Shown in pieces: positions 33,335 to 41,206 of a stretch of 64,000 nucleotides of DNA; position 1 is the first letter of the stretch; every line of letters begins with the position of its first letter. Origin of the DNA: Microlunatus phosphovorus NM-1. GTDB taxonomy: Bacteria; Actinomycetota; Actinomycetes; Propionibacteriales; Propionibacteriaceae. The stretch covers positions 620,001 to 684,000 of the forward strand of contig NC_015635.1 of the NCBI RefSeq assembly GCF_000270245.1, read 5' to 3'. A program made the position numbers and the translations under genes. A model generated the notes under the pieces. It was not told where the DNA came from. It was given only the letters and a program-made list of their open reading frames with translations, and did not search any database.

Positions 33335-34609
33335 ATGACCACTTCAACGGATCTGACCACTCGTACCTCCAGTGTGCCGCCGGTGCCGCAGACCGCGCTC
33401 GACGAGCTGCATGGCCGACTCGATGCCGTCCGCTGGCCCCGGGTGGTCGACGAGTCGGCGGCCGGTCACGGGTTCCCGATGGCGACGACGCGCCGGCTGG
33501 CCGGGCACTGGCGTACGAGCTTTGACTGGCGGGGCGTCGAAGCGGAACTCGATCGGCTGGGCCAGCAGCTGGTCACCGTGCCGGACGGGCGCCAGTTGCA
33601 CTTCATGCACGCCAAAGCAGCGTCGGCGACGGGCATGCCGGTGCTGTTGGTCCACGGCTGGCCGGACTCCTCGCTGCGCTTCACGAAGCTGATCCCGCTG
33701 TTGACCGCCGCCGGCCACGACGTCGTCGTACCGACCATCCCCGGGTACGGGTTCAGCGACCAGCCGACGGCGGAGATGTCGCCGGCGCTCGTTGCCGAAG
33801 ACCTCAGTTGGCTGATGACCGAACTCGGTTACGCCCGATATGCGGCGCATGGTGGTGACTGGGGCAGTGCGATCGCGACCGCGCTGGCGACCGCTCATCC
33901 GGAGAGCGTCGCCGCCCTGCACCTGACCGATGTGCCGTGGGACAAGACGTTCTCGGTCGACCGCGAGCAGGCGAGCCCGGTCGAGCAGGTCTATCTCGAC
34001 GCGGCCACCAAGTGGGGAGAAGGGCAGACCTATCTGCTGGCCAACACCACCAATCCCGACACCATCGCGGTCGCGCTCAGCGACTCACCGGTCGGTCTGC
34101 TCGCCTGGATCGCGGAGATGTATCAGGACTGGAGCGAGGACCCGATCTCCGACGACGACGTCCTGGCCCTGGTGAGCCTGCTTTGGTTGACGAACTCGGT
34201 CCGGTCCTCGATGCGGCTCTACTCCGAGCCTGCGGGCGCGTGGGACGAAGATGCCTGGGGTGAAGAATCCTGGGCGGACAGTGCTGACAGGGGTGACGGA
34301 GACACGGAGTGGGGGAATGCTGACGCGGCGGAGTCGGCGGAGGCCGGCGAGGTGTCGGGGGACACCGGCGAGGGGAGCGAGAGCGGGGAATCCGGTTGGC
34401 AGGGTGGCTGGCATGTCGGTCAGGTCGAGGTGCCGACCGGGTTTGCCCTCTTCCCCAAGGACCTGGCGGGTGTCCCGCCGCGCGAGTTCGCCGAGCGGTT
34501 CTTCGCGGTCGAGCGGTTCACTGTGATGCCGCGCGGTGGTCATTTCGCCGCACTCGAGCAGCCTGACCTGCTGGCTGAGGATCTGATCGCCTTCCTGGCC
34601 GGCCGCTGA
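33335..34609 (+). CDS. Epoxide hydrolase (EHN domain alpha/beta hydrolase) with acidic insertion
   Basis: This 424-residue enzyme of the microsomal-type epoxide hydrolase group has an N-terminal EHN domain (FDWRGVEAELDRLGQQL) and an alpha/beta-hydrolase domain. The oxyanion motif is HGWPDS. The nucleophile is Asp175 in GGDWGS and the catalytic His is His403 in PRGGHFAAL. An unusual Asp/Glu/Ser/Gly-rich stretch of about 57 residues (~302-358) is inserted in the cap-to-core region, where homologues have a short loop ending in the PTGFALFP block. The insertion is in frame and probably tolerated. ATG at 33335 is preceded by GAGGCTAGAGG. Confidence 0.9.
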   Translation: MTTSTDLTTRTSSVPPVPQTALDELHGRLDAVRWPRVVDESAAGHGFPMATTRRLAGHWRTSFDWRGVEAELDRLGQQLVTVPDGRQLHFMHAKAASATGMPVLLVHGWPDSSLRFTKLIPLLTAAGHDVVVPTIPGYGFSDQPTAEMSPALVAEDLSWLMTELGYARYAAHGGDWGSAIATALATAHPESVAALHLTDVPWDKTFSVDREQASPVEQVYLDAATKWGEGQTYLLANTTNPDTIAVALSDSPVGLLAWIAEMYQDWSEDPISDDDVLALVSLLWLTNSVRSSMRLYSEPAGAWDEDAWGEESWADSADRGDGDTEWGNADAAESAEAGEVSGDTGEGSESGESGWQGGWHVGQVEVPTGFALFPKDLAGVPPREFAERFFAVERFTVMPRGGHFAALEQPDLLAEDLIAFLAGR

Positions 34610-34645
34610 GTTGGCGCTGACAGCCGGCAACAAGCGGGGGGCAAA

Positions 34646-34704
34646 TCGAAAGGTGCGCAGATGCTGTTTCACGTCAGACGAAACAGCATCAGCGCACCTT
34701 TCGA
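34646..34704. repeat. Palindromic element family B, copy 1
   Basis: The arms TCGAAAGGTGCGCAGATGCT and AGCATCAGCGCACCTTTCGA (each extended a few bases inward) pair over 25 bp with a single A-A mismatch, leaving a 9-base loop. The element lies between the convergent epoxide hydrolase and phosphotransferase genes and could end both transcripts. Confidence 0.82.
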
Positions 34705-34712
34705 CGCCCCAA

Positions 34713-35687
34713 TCAGCTCGGGTGCCAGGTATCCGCGGCCTCAGTGCCGGTGAACCGCGGCAGGTACGGATCTCGGAGGTAGGTTGCGAGCTTGCTGGGT
34801 GGCAGCCCGTGACCGGCCCCGGTGCCTTCGCGGACCCAGGCGGCCCGGCCCAATGTCGGGAGCATCTCGAGCTCGGATGCGGTGAGCGGCCGGACTGACC
34901 GGTATCCATCCACGAGTGCGGCTCGGCGGCGCTCTGCCTCTGGATCACCCGATGCTCCGGTATGGCGCAGTGCGTACGCGATGTCGTACGCACGCCAGCC
35001 GAAGCCGCAACGGTCGAAGTCGAAGAGCGTCACTGTGTCAGCGGTGACGTGGATGTTCAGGGACTGTGGATCCGCGTGAATGATGCCCCAACCATTCGGT
35101 CCTGGATCGAAGGAGCGAAGCAGCCCTCGGATCTCGGTCACCTGCTGCTCGATGAACGCGACGACGGCTGGGTCCGCTTGCTCCAGCCGGGGCCGCATCC
35201 GCTCCATCGATCGGTCCAGCAGAGTCTGCTCATCAACGCGATACCGGCTGCCGGTCGTCGCGAACCGGTCGGCAAAGACGTGGACGGTGGCCAAGGCATG
35301 CCCGAGTCGGTGGGCTGCTTCCGGCGCCCAGCGCTCCGAGTCCAGCGGCTGTCCGGACGCCCAACTGAACAGGGCATAGTGACGTTCGCCGGCCGATGTC
35401 GAAACGTGGCCGAGAGTGGTTCCGCCGCGAGTATTCAGCGGGTAGGAGATCGCGGCGCGGTGGGCATGTAGATGAGTGAGCAGGCCAAGCTCGAATTGAA
35501 GATCGTCGTCACCGCGAATCCACGACTTACTCGCCCCGTAGACGCGGAACGCATACCGATCGACGGCCGTCTCGACGACGTAGGTGTCGTTGTGTCCAGT
35601 CGTCAGAAGTTCGACTCGCGTCGGCGTTCCAACGGCGTACTGCTCATTGGCCAGCGTCCGCACCGACTCGGCATTCATGGTTCGCAT
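34713..35687 (-). CDS. APH-family phosphotransferase-like protein with altered catalytic loop
   Basis: This protein of about 324 residues has the aminoglycoside/choline/homoserine kinase-like fold. The nucleotide region is TTGHNDTYVVETAVDRYAFR. The catalytic loop reads GIIHADPQSLNIHV, where the family consensus is HGDLHxxN, so the catalytic Asp and Asn remain but Gly, Leu and His are replaced. The metal-binding segment is LFDFDRCGFGWRAYDIAY. The substrate is unknown; relatives phosphorylate small hydroxyl compounds. ATG at 35687 (MRTMNAES) is favoured by GAGG eight bases upstream; 35708 is an alternative. Confidence 0.8.
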   Translation of the reverse strand: MRTMNAESVRTLANEQYAVGTPTRVELLTTGHNDTYVVETAVDRYAFRVYGASKSWIRGDDDLQFELGLLTHLHAHRAAISYPLNTRGGTTLGHVSTSAGERHYALFSWASGQPLDSERWAPEAAHRLGHALATVHVFADRFATTGSRYRVDEQTLLDRSMERMRPRLEQADPAVVAFIEQQVTEIRGLLRSFDPGPNGWGIIHADPQSLNIHVTADTVTLFDFDRCGFGWRAYDIAYALRHTGASGDPEAERRRAALVDGYRSVRPLTASELEMLPTLGRAAWVREGTGAGHGLPPSKLATYLRDPYLPRFTGTEAADTWHPS

Positions 35688-35743
35688 TCTGGTTGCCTCG
35701 TAGTTCATCCACCGCGTCGGGCGTCACGACTCGCGCTGGCGCC

Positions 35744-35804
35744 ATCGGTGGGTGCGCAGATGTAGCGTCAGCGCTGGCGAAACAGCATCCACGCACCACT
35801 CGAT
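35744..35804. repeat. Palindromic element family B, degenerate copy 3
   Basis: ATCGGTGGGTGCGCAGATG and GAAACAGCATCCACGCACCA match both arms of the family B element at 34646, but pairing is broken by several differences. It lies upstream of the phosphotransferase start. It is probably a decayed copy. Confidence 0.6.
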
Positions 35805-35945
35805 GTCCGGAGGATCCGCGAGCGTGTCAAGGACTGGCTGAACTTGACCACGAGGTCACCCCCGCAGAGTGAGATGGAATCCAGGACGCTTGGTGCCAAG
35901 CCAAATCGAGTTGTCGGTGGCCGCGATGCAGGGGATCATCGCGGC

Positions 35946-36209
35946 GTGGTCGATCGTGACACGGAATTGCAGAATGCCCTTCAGAATGATGTCGCGATCC
36001 TCCGAGCGCGAGCCGTGTCGCTGTCGAGCTATCTGCGGGAACTGATCCATGACAGCACTTCTCGCCCGGAGATGGGCGACGTGCTTGCCAGGATCGCCTC
36101 GCGGGAGGAGGTCGAGGCCGAGAGCAGCGATATCCGCTCCTTCATCCTCAATGACCGCACGTACGCGAGGGCTACCGGCAGTACGGGAGTCATCGAGACC
36201 TGGCCGTAG
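35946..36209 (+). pseudogene. Orphan FitA/VapB-like RHH antitoxin, diverged
   Basis: The C-terminal part, AILRARAVSLSSYLRELI and then RPEMGDVLARIASREEV, is typical of FitA/VapB antitoxins that pair with PIN-domain toxins. The N-terminal DNA-binding strand is not recognisable, and three or four residues are missing between RARA and SLSSYL. GTG at 35946 with GGGGAT upstream would give 87 residues. No PIN toxin follows; the next gene is the truncated phosphotransferase in the opposite orientation. It is either a decayed half of a toxin-antitoxin pair or a solitary antitoxin. Confidence 0.6.
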
Positions 36210-36250
36210 CTGACACCGCGCTTAACCCACCAGCTGGTCTCGGTGTTCGA

Positions 36251-36805
36251 TCAGGTAGCTGGCGGTTGTCCGGGAGCCCCACGCATGGCGGTCATCGCGG
36301 TGAACATCGAAGGCTGGGTTTCCCAGATGGCGGCGACCGCCGGCCCGCGAAAGATCATGTTCCAGGGCGTGAGGTCACCCTGCCCGATGCAGTCGATCTC
36401 GGTCGGACCGGCCGCGCTCAAGGTCGATGACCTCCATGGTTCAGGCGCCACGAACGACTGGGCGGCATCGTGGAAGCGCCGGATGGTGCGCGCCACATTG
36501 ACGAGTGCTTCGTCACCGCGGACCGCCTCGACGTACGGCGGCAGCGCCGAGTCCCCTTCGACGTAGCTGAGTTGCTCGCGGCCGTCGCTGGCGTAACCCA
36601 AGTGACGTGGAGCTTGCTCGAATCCTGCCTGTTCGAGGTGCTGCAATAGCGCGGCGGTGTTGGCAGTGGCCGAGGTTGATCGACGAAGCACCACCTGGCC
36701 ACGGCGGACAGGCCCGGCGAATCGCCCGCCGGTGAGGGGCACGTCGTCGTGCGCAACCTGGTCGGACACCTGTGCACGATAGCGTTGCTTCTCAGGCCGA
36801 GACAT
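36251..36805 (-). pseudogene. Phosphotransferase-like gene, C-terminally truncated
   Basis: The recognisable APH-type features are the helix LVNVARTIRRFHDAA and the catalytic loop GQGDLTPWNMIF. After PAVAAI the family would continue with the metal-binding Asp (xDFD/DWD) and about 60-100 more residues. Here the sequence becomes WETQPSMFTAMTAM and stops. Losing the metal ligand makes activity unlikely. The open frame of about 185 codons has an uncertain start (ATG 36805 or TTG 36838), and the upstream edge touches the HEPN gene. The broken 3' end faces the orphan antitoxin remnant, suggesting one deletion affected both. Confidence 0.65.
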
Positions 36806-36809
36806 CAGG

Positions 36810-37217
36810 TCAACCGACAAGTTCCTCGATCGCTTCAATCAGGCGGTCACATGCGCGCCGCACCTTGACTCTCTCCGACACGGACACCCGCTGGTGACTA
36901 TAGGCAGCCTTGGTCTTCACTTGAAGCAGAACGCGTAGGTCTTTCGCGCGGTCCGCGTCGAACTTGCCAAGCAACGCGACCGCTTCGACATGGTTGTCGC
37001 CTTGGGCATGCTCACCCAGCGAAGCGCAGCACAGGACGTCGGCTGCCGCGATACCCGCGTGGACAAGCAGAGTGACATAGGCGTCACAGATATCGCCTGG
37101 GTCGGTGGCGAGGTCGGTGATGTCGCTGGCAGCGGCATAGAACTGCATCGCCTTGCGTTGTCGACCGCTGCGCATGATGGCATTGCAGGGAGTAGTTCTA
37201 CCGCTCTTCGTTGCCAC
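36810..37217 (-). CDS. HEPN-domain protein of an MNT-HEPN pair
   Basis: This 135-residue all-helical protein lies directly downstream of, and overlaps by 20 bp, a nucleotidyltransferase gene. That is the standard layout of MNT-HEPN toxin-antitoxin modules. HEPN-like traits are DICDAYVTLLVHAGIAAADVL and the later LLQVKTKAAYSHQRVSVSERVKVRRACDRLIEA. The classic RNase motif RX4-6H is not evident, so nuclease activity is uncertain. GTG at 37217 is chosen because GGAGGT lies nine bases upstream; ATG 37175 is possible. The HEPN assignment rests on size, helix pattern and context. Confidence 0.68.
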   Translation of the reverse strand: MATKSGRTTPCNAIMRSGRQRKAMQFYAAASDITDLATDPGDICDAYVTLLVHAGIAAADVLCCASLGEHAQGDNHVEAVALLGKFDADRAKDLRVLLQVKTKAAYSHQRVSVSERVKVRRACDRLIEAIEELVG

Positions 37218-37830
37218 GCCGTATCGACCTCCAGTAGGAAGACGTACCGAACAGGGTGACTGCTTCGGTCCGCACTGAGTCCAGGACTGGTTCATCAGAC
37301 CACAGCACTCGGACACTCTCATCGGAGTACTCGAGGACTCGCGCATCGTTTCCTGTCCACGAAGCAGCCCGTGACTCGAGCTGACCGAGCTGATCAAGCC
37401 ACTGAGGGTCCTCCTCGCTCACGTTTGTGGGTCGTACGACGAACAAGTCGATATCGCTACCGGGGCGCATCCCACCGCGAGCTGCCGACCCGAACAAGGC
37501 GGCGTAGACCGGAGGCAGCGGCCACTGCTCGATCTCAGCGCGAAGGCGGCTGATGAATGTCGCTCGGAGGTCTGCAAGTTCGATGATCGGTCCAGCTGCC
37601 AAGTGGTCCCGATTCAGCTGAAACGCGTCCGTTGTGCCGTAGCGCTGCATGCGCACAGTTCCCTGCGTCACGAGCCGTTCGAGCACCTTGCGAACGCCGC
37701 TGTAGGAGTAGTGGTCCAGAAGCGTGTGCACCTGACGTGTCGTGAACGCGGCGTCAGCCCGAGCCAGCACCATCAGCACGTCGCCGTCGGCCGTCGGCGT
37801 GATCACAGCTAGTGGATGATCAAGCTGCAT
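37198..37830 (-). CDS. Nucleotidyltransferase (MNT) with N-terminal winged helix
   Basis: This 210-residue protein has an N-terminal winged-helix domain (residues ~10-70, TTRQVHTLLDHYSYSGVRKV) and a minimal nucleotidyltransferase core. The core has GSAARGGMRPGSDIDLFVV with Gly114-Ser115 and the metal aspartates Asp126 and Asp128. In MNT-HEPN modules the MNT partner AMPylates or otherwise silences the HEPN toxin. The winged helix makes autoregulation likely, and three identical-core operator boxes lie upstream at 37857-37911. It is first in the operon with the HEPN gene, overlapping it by 20 bp. Confidence 0.87.
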   Translation of the reverse strand: MQLDHPLAVITPTADGDVLMVLARADAAFTTRQVHTLLDHYSYSGVRKVLERLVTQGTVRMQRYGTTDAFQLNRDHLAAGPIIELADLRATFISRLRAEIEQWPLPPVYAALFGSAARGGMRPGSDIDLFVVRPTNVSEEDPQWLDQLGQLESRAASWTGNDARVLEYSDESVRVLWSDEPVLDSVRTEAVTLFGTSSYWRSIRRGNEER

Positions 37831-37856
37831 GGCCGAGCTCCTCAGTGTTGACCTTT

Positions 37857-37911
37857 CCCACTATAGTAGGAACTACACTACTATAGTGGGAAATCAACTA
37901 CTATAGTAGGA
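37857..37911. promoter_or_regulatory. Three phased CTATAG-centred palindromes upstream of the MNT-HEPN operon
   Basis: The core CTATAG occurs at 37861, 37881 and 37901, exactly 20 bp apart. The flanks make palindromic boxes CCCACTATAGTAGG, ACTACTATAGTGGG and ACTACTATAGTAGG. The boxes lie 27-81 bp upstream of the MNT start in an unusually AT-rich stretch. They probably bind the MNT winged helix on one face of the DNA. Confidence 0.75.
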
Positions 37912-37934
37912 AGATGCCAGGAGCGGACCCCAAA

Positions 37935-37991
37935 TCGAAAGGTGCGCAGATGCTGCTTCAGGCTGCGATGCAGCATCAGCGCACCTTTCGA
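37935..37991. repeat. Palindromic element family B, copy 2
   Basis: TCGAAAGGTGCGCAGATGCT and AGCATCAGCGCACCTTTCGA form the arms of a 22-bp stem, with the same single A-A mismatch as copy 1 and a 13-base loop of different sequence. It lies 26 bp after the stop of the LigD-like gene and may terminate it. Confidence 0.82.
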
Positions 37992-38016
37992 TGGGAGAGC
38001 AAGCTAGCAACACGGC

Positions 38017-38964
38017 TCAACTCGGCTCGGCGGGAGCCTTGCCGGCGCGTTCGTCGCGCTCAGCCCACTCGAGCAGCGTGTCCAGCGAGTACGGGTGGTC
38101 GTCGATGTCGGCATGCAGGTCGCCGATCTCGGCGTACCGATGCGGCACGGTGGCGATGGTGAAGTCGTGCGGGTCGGCGTCGGGGATCTCTGCCCATCGC
38201 ACCGGGGTCGACACCAGACCTTCCGGCGTGCCTCGTACAGAGTAGGCGCTCGCGATCGTGTGATCGCGGGCGTTCTGGTTGTAGTCCACGAAGACGGTTG
38301 CCGGATCACGGTCCTTGCGCCACCAGGTCAGGTCGACCAAACCGCCGGCCCGACGCTCCACCTCACGGGCGAAGGCCCAGGCTGCTCTGCGTACGTCGGC
38401 GAAGCCGTGCACCGGGGGAATCCGGACATAGATGTGCAGTCCCTTCCCACCGGACGTCTTGGGATAGCCAACCGCCCCGAGTTCGGCCAGCACCTCCTCG
38501 ACGATGGCAGCCACCCGGCGGATGTCGTCATAGGTGGCCAGTGGGCCTGGATCGAGATCGATCCGCCACTCGTCCGGCTTCTCGGTGTCGTCGCGCCGGG
38601 AGTTCCACGGATGGAACTCGACGGTCGACATCTGCACCGCCCAGATCACGTCGGCCGGGTGGGAGACACACAGCTCATCGGCAAAGCGGCTGTAGCGAGG
38701 AAAGTGCACTCGGACCGTCTCCACCCAGTCCGGAGCACCTCGGGGCAGCCGCTTCTGGTGCACCTTCTCGCCATCGACGCCGTCGGGAAAGCGGTGCAGC
38801 ATGCAGGGCCGGTGGTAGAGCGCGTTGACGATCCCGTCGGCCACCGCCAGGTAGTACTCCGCCAGGTCCAGCTTGGTCTCACCCCGGACCGAGAAGTAGA
38901 CCCGATCGGGGTTGCTCAGCTTGACCACCCGATCGCCGACCTCGAGCTCGATGCGCTCCGTCAC
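38017..38964 (-). CDS. Stand-alone LigD polymerase-domain protein (NHEJ primase-polymerase)
   Basis: This 315-residue archaeo-eukaryotic-primase-type polymerase corresponds to the LigD Pol domain, which adds ribonucleotides at broken DNA ends. The metal-binding motif is WRIDLDPGP (Asp-x-Asp). SGGKGLHIYVRI carries the conserved His, and VFVDYNQNARDHTIASAYSVRG is the other signature block. No ligase or 3'-phosphoesterase domain is attached, and no ku or ligase gene is nearby. GTG at 38964 is the first start giving the full domain. Its 5' end abuts the 132-bp repeat unit, which may therefore lie in its promoter. Confidence 0.93.
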   Translation of the reverse strand: MTERIELEVGDRVVKLSNPDRVYFSVRGETKLDLAEYYLAVADGIVNALYHRPCMLHRFPDGVDGEKVHQKRLPRGAPDWVETVRVHFPRYSRFADELCVSHPADVIWAVQMSTVEFHPWNSRRDDTEKPDEWRIDLDPGPLATYDDIRRVAAIVEEVLAELGAVGYPKTSGGKGLHIYVRIPPVHGFADVRRAAWAFAREVERRAGGLVDLTWWRKDRDPATVFVDYNQNARDHTIASAYSVRGTPEGLVSTPVRWAEIPDADPHDFTIATVPHRYAEIGDLHADIDDHPYSLDTLLEWAERDERAGKAPAEPS

Positions 38965-38978
38965 ATGCCCGAGCGTAC

Positions 38979-39160
38979 GGGACGGTGTTCTCGTCCCTCG
39001 CTGTTCGCTCCGCGCTGCAGACTCCGCCTTCCTCCCTCGCTCACAAGACGAAGAGCGTGTCTTGCTCCCTCGGTCGTCCAGGCGGAGCCGCGCTACGCTC
39101 ACGGCCGCTCGGGACGGTGTTGTCGTTCCCTCGCTGTTCGCTCCGCTTGACCTCGAGTGC
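38979..39160 (+). repeat. 132-bp repeat unit, one full copy plus partial (locus 1)
   Basis: GGGACGGTGTTCTCGT at 38979 recurs as GGGACGGTGTTGTCGT at 39111, exactly 132 bp later. The unit contains a hairpin: outer arms CTCCGCC and GGCGGAG, inner arms CAAGAC and GTCTTG. The same unit length and hairpin are found at 61757-62196. It fills the gap between the divergent LigD-like and ABC exporter genes. Confidence 0.8.
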
Positions 39161-39257
39161 ACTTGAGCTTGCATCCTGGCTCCATGGAACAGCTCCGTGG
39201 CCCAACGTCCCGCATTAAGCCGGTGCGACTGTCAGTCCTCGCAGTTAGCGTGCCGGT

Positions 39258-41126
39258 ATGAGCATGGAGTTCGCAGCCTGGAACTCGCTGTACCACATGA
39301 TGACGGCGCAGCAGGACAAACGACCGTTCACCTGGGCAACGGTCAGAAGGATCGCCGCATTCGCCCGTCCGCACGCGCGGTTGCTGGTCGGCTTCCTGGT
39401 TCTCAGCGTGATCGGCGCGTTCCTCGCGGTGGCCACACCGCTGCTGGCCGGCCGCGTGGTCGACCTCATCTTCAACACCGCGCCGTACGCGCAGGTGCTG
39501 CAGATCGCCATCGCGATCGCCGTCATCGCGGTGGCTGAGGCCGGACTGGGTCTGCTACAGCGCTGGTTGTCGGCACGGATCGGGGAAGGGCTGATCCTCG
39601 ATCTGCGGCGGTCGGTGTTCGACCACGTCCTGACCATGCCGGTCGCGTTCTTCACCCGGACCCGGACCGGCGCGTTGGTCAGCCGGCTCAACAACGACGT
39701 GATCGGCGCTCAACGGGCCTTCTCCGAGACCTTGTCCGGCGTGGTCAGCAACATCGTGGCGCTGGCCTTGGCGCTGATCGCGATGCTCGCCCTGTCGTGG
39801 CAGATCACCTTGCTGGCCCTGGTGCTGCTCCCGATCTTCGTCGTCCCCGCCCGACGGATGGGCCGGCGATTGGCCAGGCTGGAGCTGGAAGCTGCCAATC
39901 ACAACGCGACGATGGGCAACCAGATGACCGAGCGCTTCTCGGCACCCGGTGCGACGCTGGTCAAGCTGTTCGCCCGGCCCGAGCGGGAGTCGGCGGAGTT
40001 CACAGTCCGGGCCACCCGAGTCCGTGACATCGGGGTGCGCAGCGCCATGGTGCAGACGGTGTTCATGACGGCACTGACGCTGGTCTCGGCGCTGGCCCTG
40101 GCACTGGTCTACGGCCTCGGCGGGTTCTACGCACTGCGCGGGTCGCTGGAGCCGGGAGCCGTCGTGGCGCTGGCGCTGCTGATCACCCGGCTGTACGCCC
40201 CGCTGACCGGACTGGCATCGGCACGGGTAGAGGTGATGAGTGCCCTGGTGAGCTTCGAGCGAGTCTTCGAGATCTTGGACCTCAAACCGCTGATCACCGA
40301 GTCGCCGGCTCCGACGCCGTTGCCCACCGGTCCGCTGTCGGTTGTCTTCGACGATGTCACCTTCGCCTACCCGGCGGCGGACAAGGTGTCTCTCGCTTCG
40401 CTCGAGGAGGTCGCGACGCTTGACACCCGCGGCGGCGTCGACGTGATCCACGACGTCAGTTTCGAGGTCGGTGCGGGTCAGATGGTCGCTCTGGTCGGAT
40501 CCTCAGGGGCCGGCAAGTCGACTCTCGCGCAGCTGCTTTCCCGGCTGTACGACGTGGATGCCGGTGCGGTCCGGCTCGGCGGGGTCGATGTCCGCGAGCT
40601 GAGCTTCGCCGATCTCCGCCGTGCGATGGGCATGGTGACGCAGGACGGTCACCTGTTCCACGAGTCGGTCCGGGACAACCTGCTTCTGGCCAAGCCCGAG
40701 GCGAGTGAGGAGGAGCTCTGGACGGCACTGCGTCGCTCCAGGCTGGACGAGCTCATCGCGTCGCTACCCGATGGCCTCGACACGGTGGTGGGGGAGCGTG
40801 GCTACCGACTCTCTGGCGGTGAGCGGCAGCGACTGACCATCGCGCGGCTGCTGCTGGCCCACCCGCGGGTGGTGATCCTCGACGAGGCGACCGCTCATCT
40901 CGACTCCACCTCCGAAGCCGCGGTGCAGGCTGCGCTGGGCGAGGCGCTGGAGGGGCGCACCGCGGTGGTGATCGCCCATCGGCTCTCGACCATCCGGTCG
41001 GCCGACCTGATCCTGGTGGTCGAGGACGGCCGAATCATCGAGCGCGGCCGGCATTCCGATCTGCTGGCTGCCGGCGGCCGCTACGCGGAGCTGTACGCGA
41101 CCCAGTTCGCCACCCAGGAGGCCTGA
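39258..41126 (+). CDS. ABC transporter, fused membrane and ATPase domains
   Basis: This 622-residue half-transporter of the MsbA/MDR-like exporter type has six membrane helices in residues ~35-330 and a nucleotide-binding domain in ~355-615. Walker A is GSSGAGKST, the Q-loop GMVTQDGHLF, the signature RLSGGERQR, Walker B VVILDEATAHLD and the switch His IAHRLSTI. It should work as a homodimer exporting lipids, peptides or drugs. No regulator is adjacent. ATG at 39258 follows GTGCCGGT with a weak ribosome site. The insertion DKVSLASLEEVATLDTRGG after the A-loop is longer than usual. Confidence 0.93.
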   Translation: MSMEFAAWNSLYHMMTAQQDKRPFTWATVRRIAAFARPHARLLVGFLVLSVIGAFLAVATPLLAGRVVDLIFNTAPYAQVLQIAIAIAVIAVAEAGLGLLQRWLSARIGEGLILDLRRSVFDHVLTMPVAFFTRTRTGALVSRLNNDVIGAQRAFSETLSGVVSNIVALALALIAMLALSWQITLLALVLLPIFVVPARRMGRRLARLELEAANHNATMGNQMTERFSAPGATLVKLFARPERESAEFTVRATRVRDIGVRSAMVQTVFMTALTLVSALALALVYGLGGFYALRGSLEPGAVVALALLITRLYAPLTGLASARVEVMSALVSFERVFEILDLKPLITESPAPTPLPTGPLSVVFDDVTFAYPAADKVSLASLEEVATLDTRGGVDVIHDVSFEVGAGQMVALVGSSGAGKSTLAQLLSRLYDVDAGAVRLGGVDVRELSFADLRRAMGMVTQDGHLFHESVRDNLLLAKPEASEEELWTALRRSRLDELIASLPDGLDTVVGERGYRLSGGERQRLTIARLLLAHPRVVILDEATAHLDSTSEAAVQAALGEALEGRTAVVIAHRLSTIRSADLILVVEDGRIIERGRHSDLLAAGGRYAELYATQFATQEA

Positions 41127-41140
41127 GACTCCGTCAACCC

Positions 41141-41177
41141 GTTGACTCAGTCAATCCGTTGACTCGGTCAATCCGTG
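41141..41177. repeat. Short palindromic direct repeats between convergent genes
   Basis: GTTGACTCAGTCAATCC at 41141 is followed by GTTGACTCGGTCAATCC at 41158. Each holds a TTGACT-x-AGTCAA-like dyad, and a third part copy lies just upstream. The repeats fill the gap between the exporter and the dehydratase genes and could act as a weak terminator. Confidence 0.6.
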
Positions 41178-41206
41178 GCTCAGGCGACGCGGATTCAGCC
41201 ATCCGC

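Noticed and set aside
34665-34685. parS-like site (TGTTTCAC...GAAACA)
   Set aside because: The half-sites are separated by extra bases and belong to the larger family B palindrome; the 37935 copy lacks the motif.
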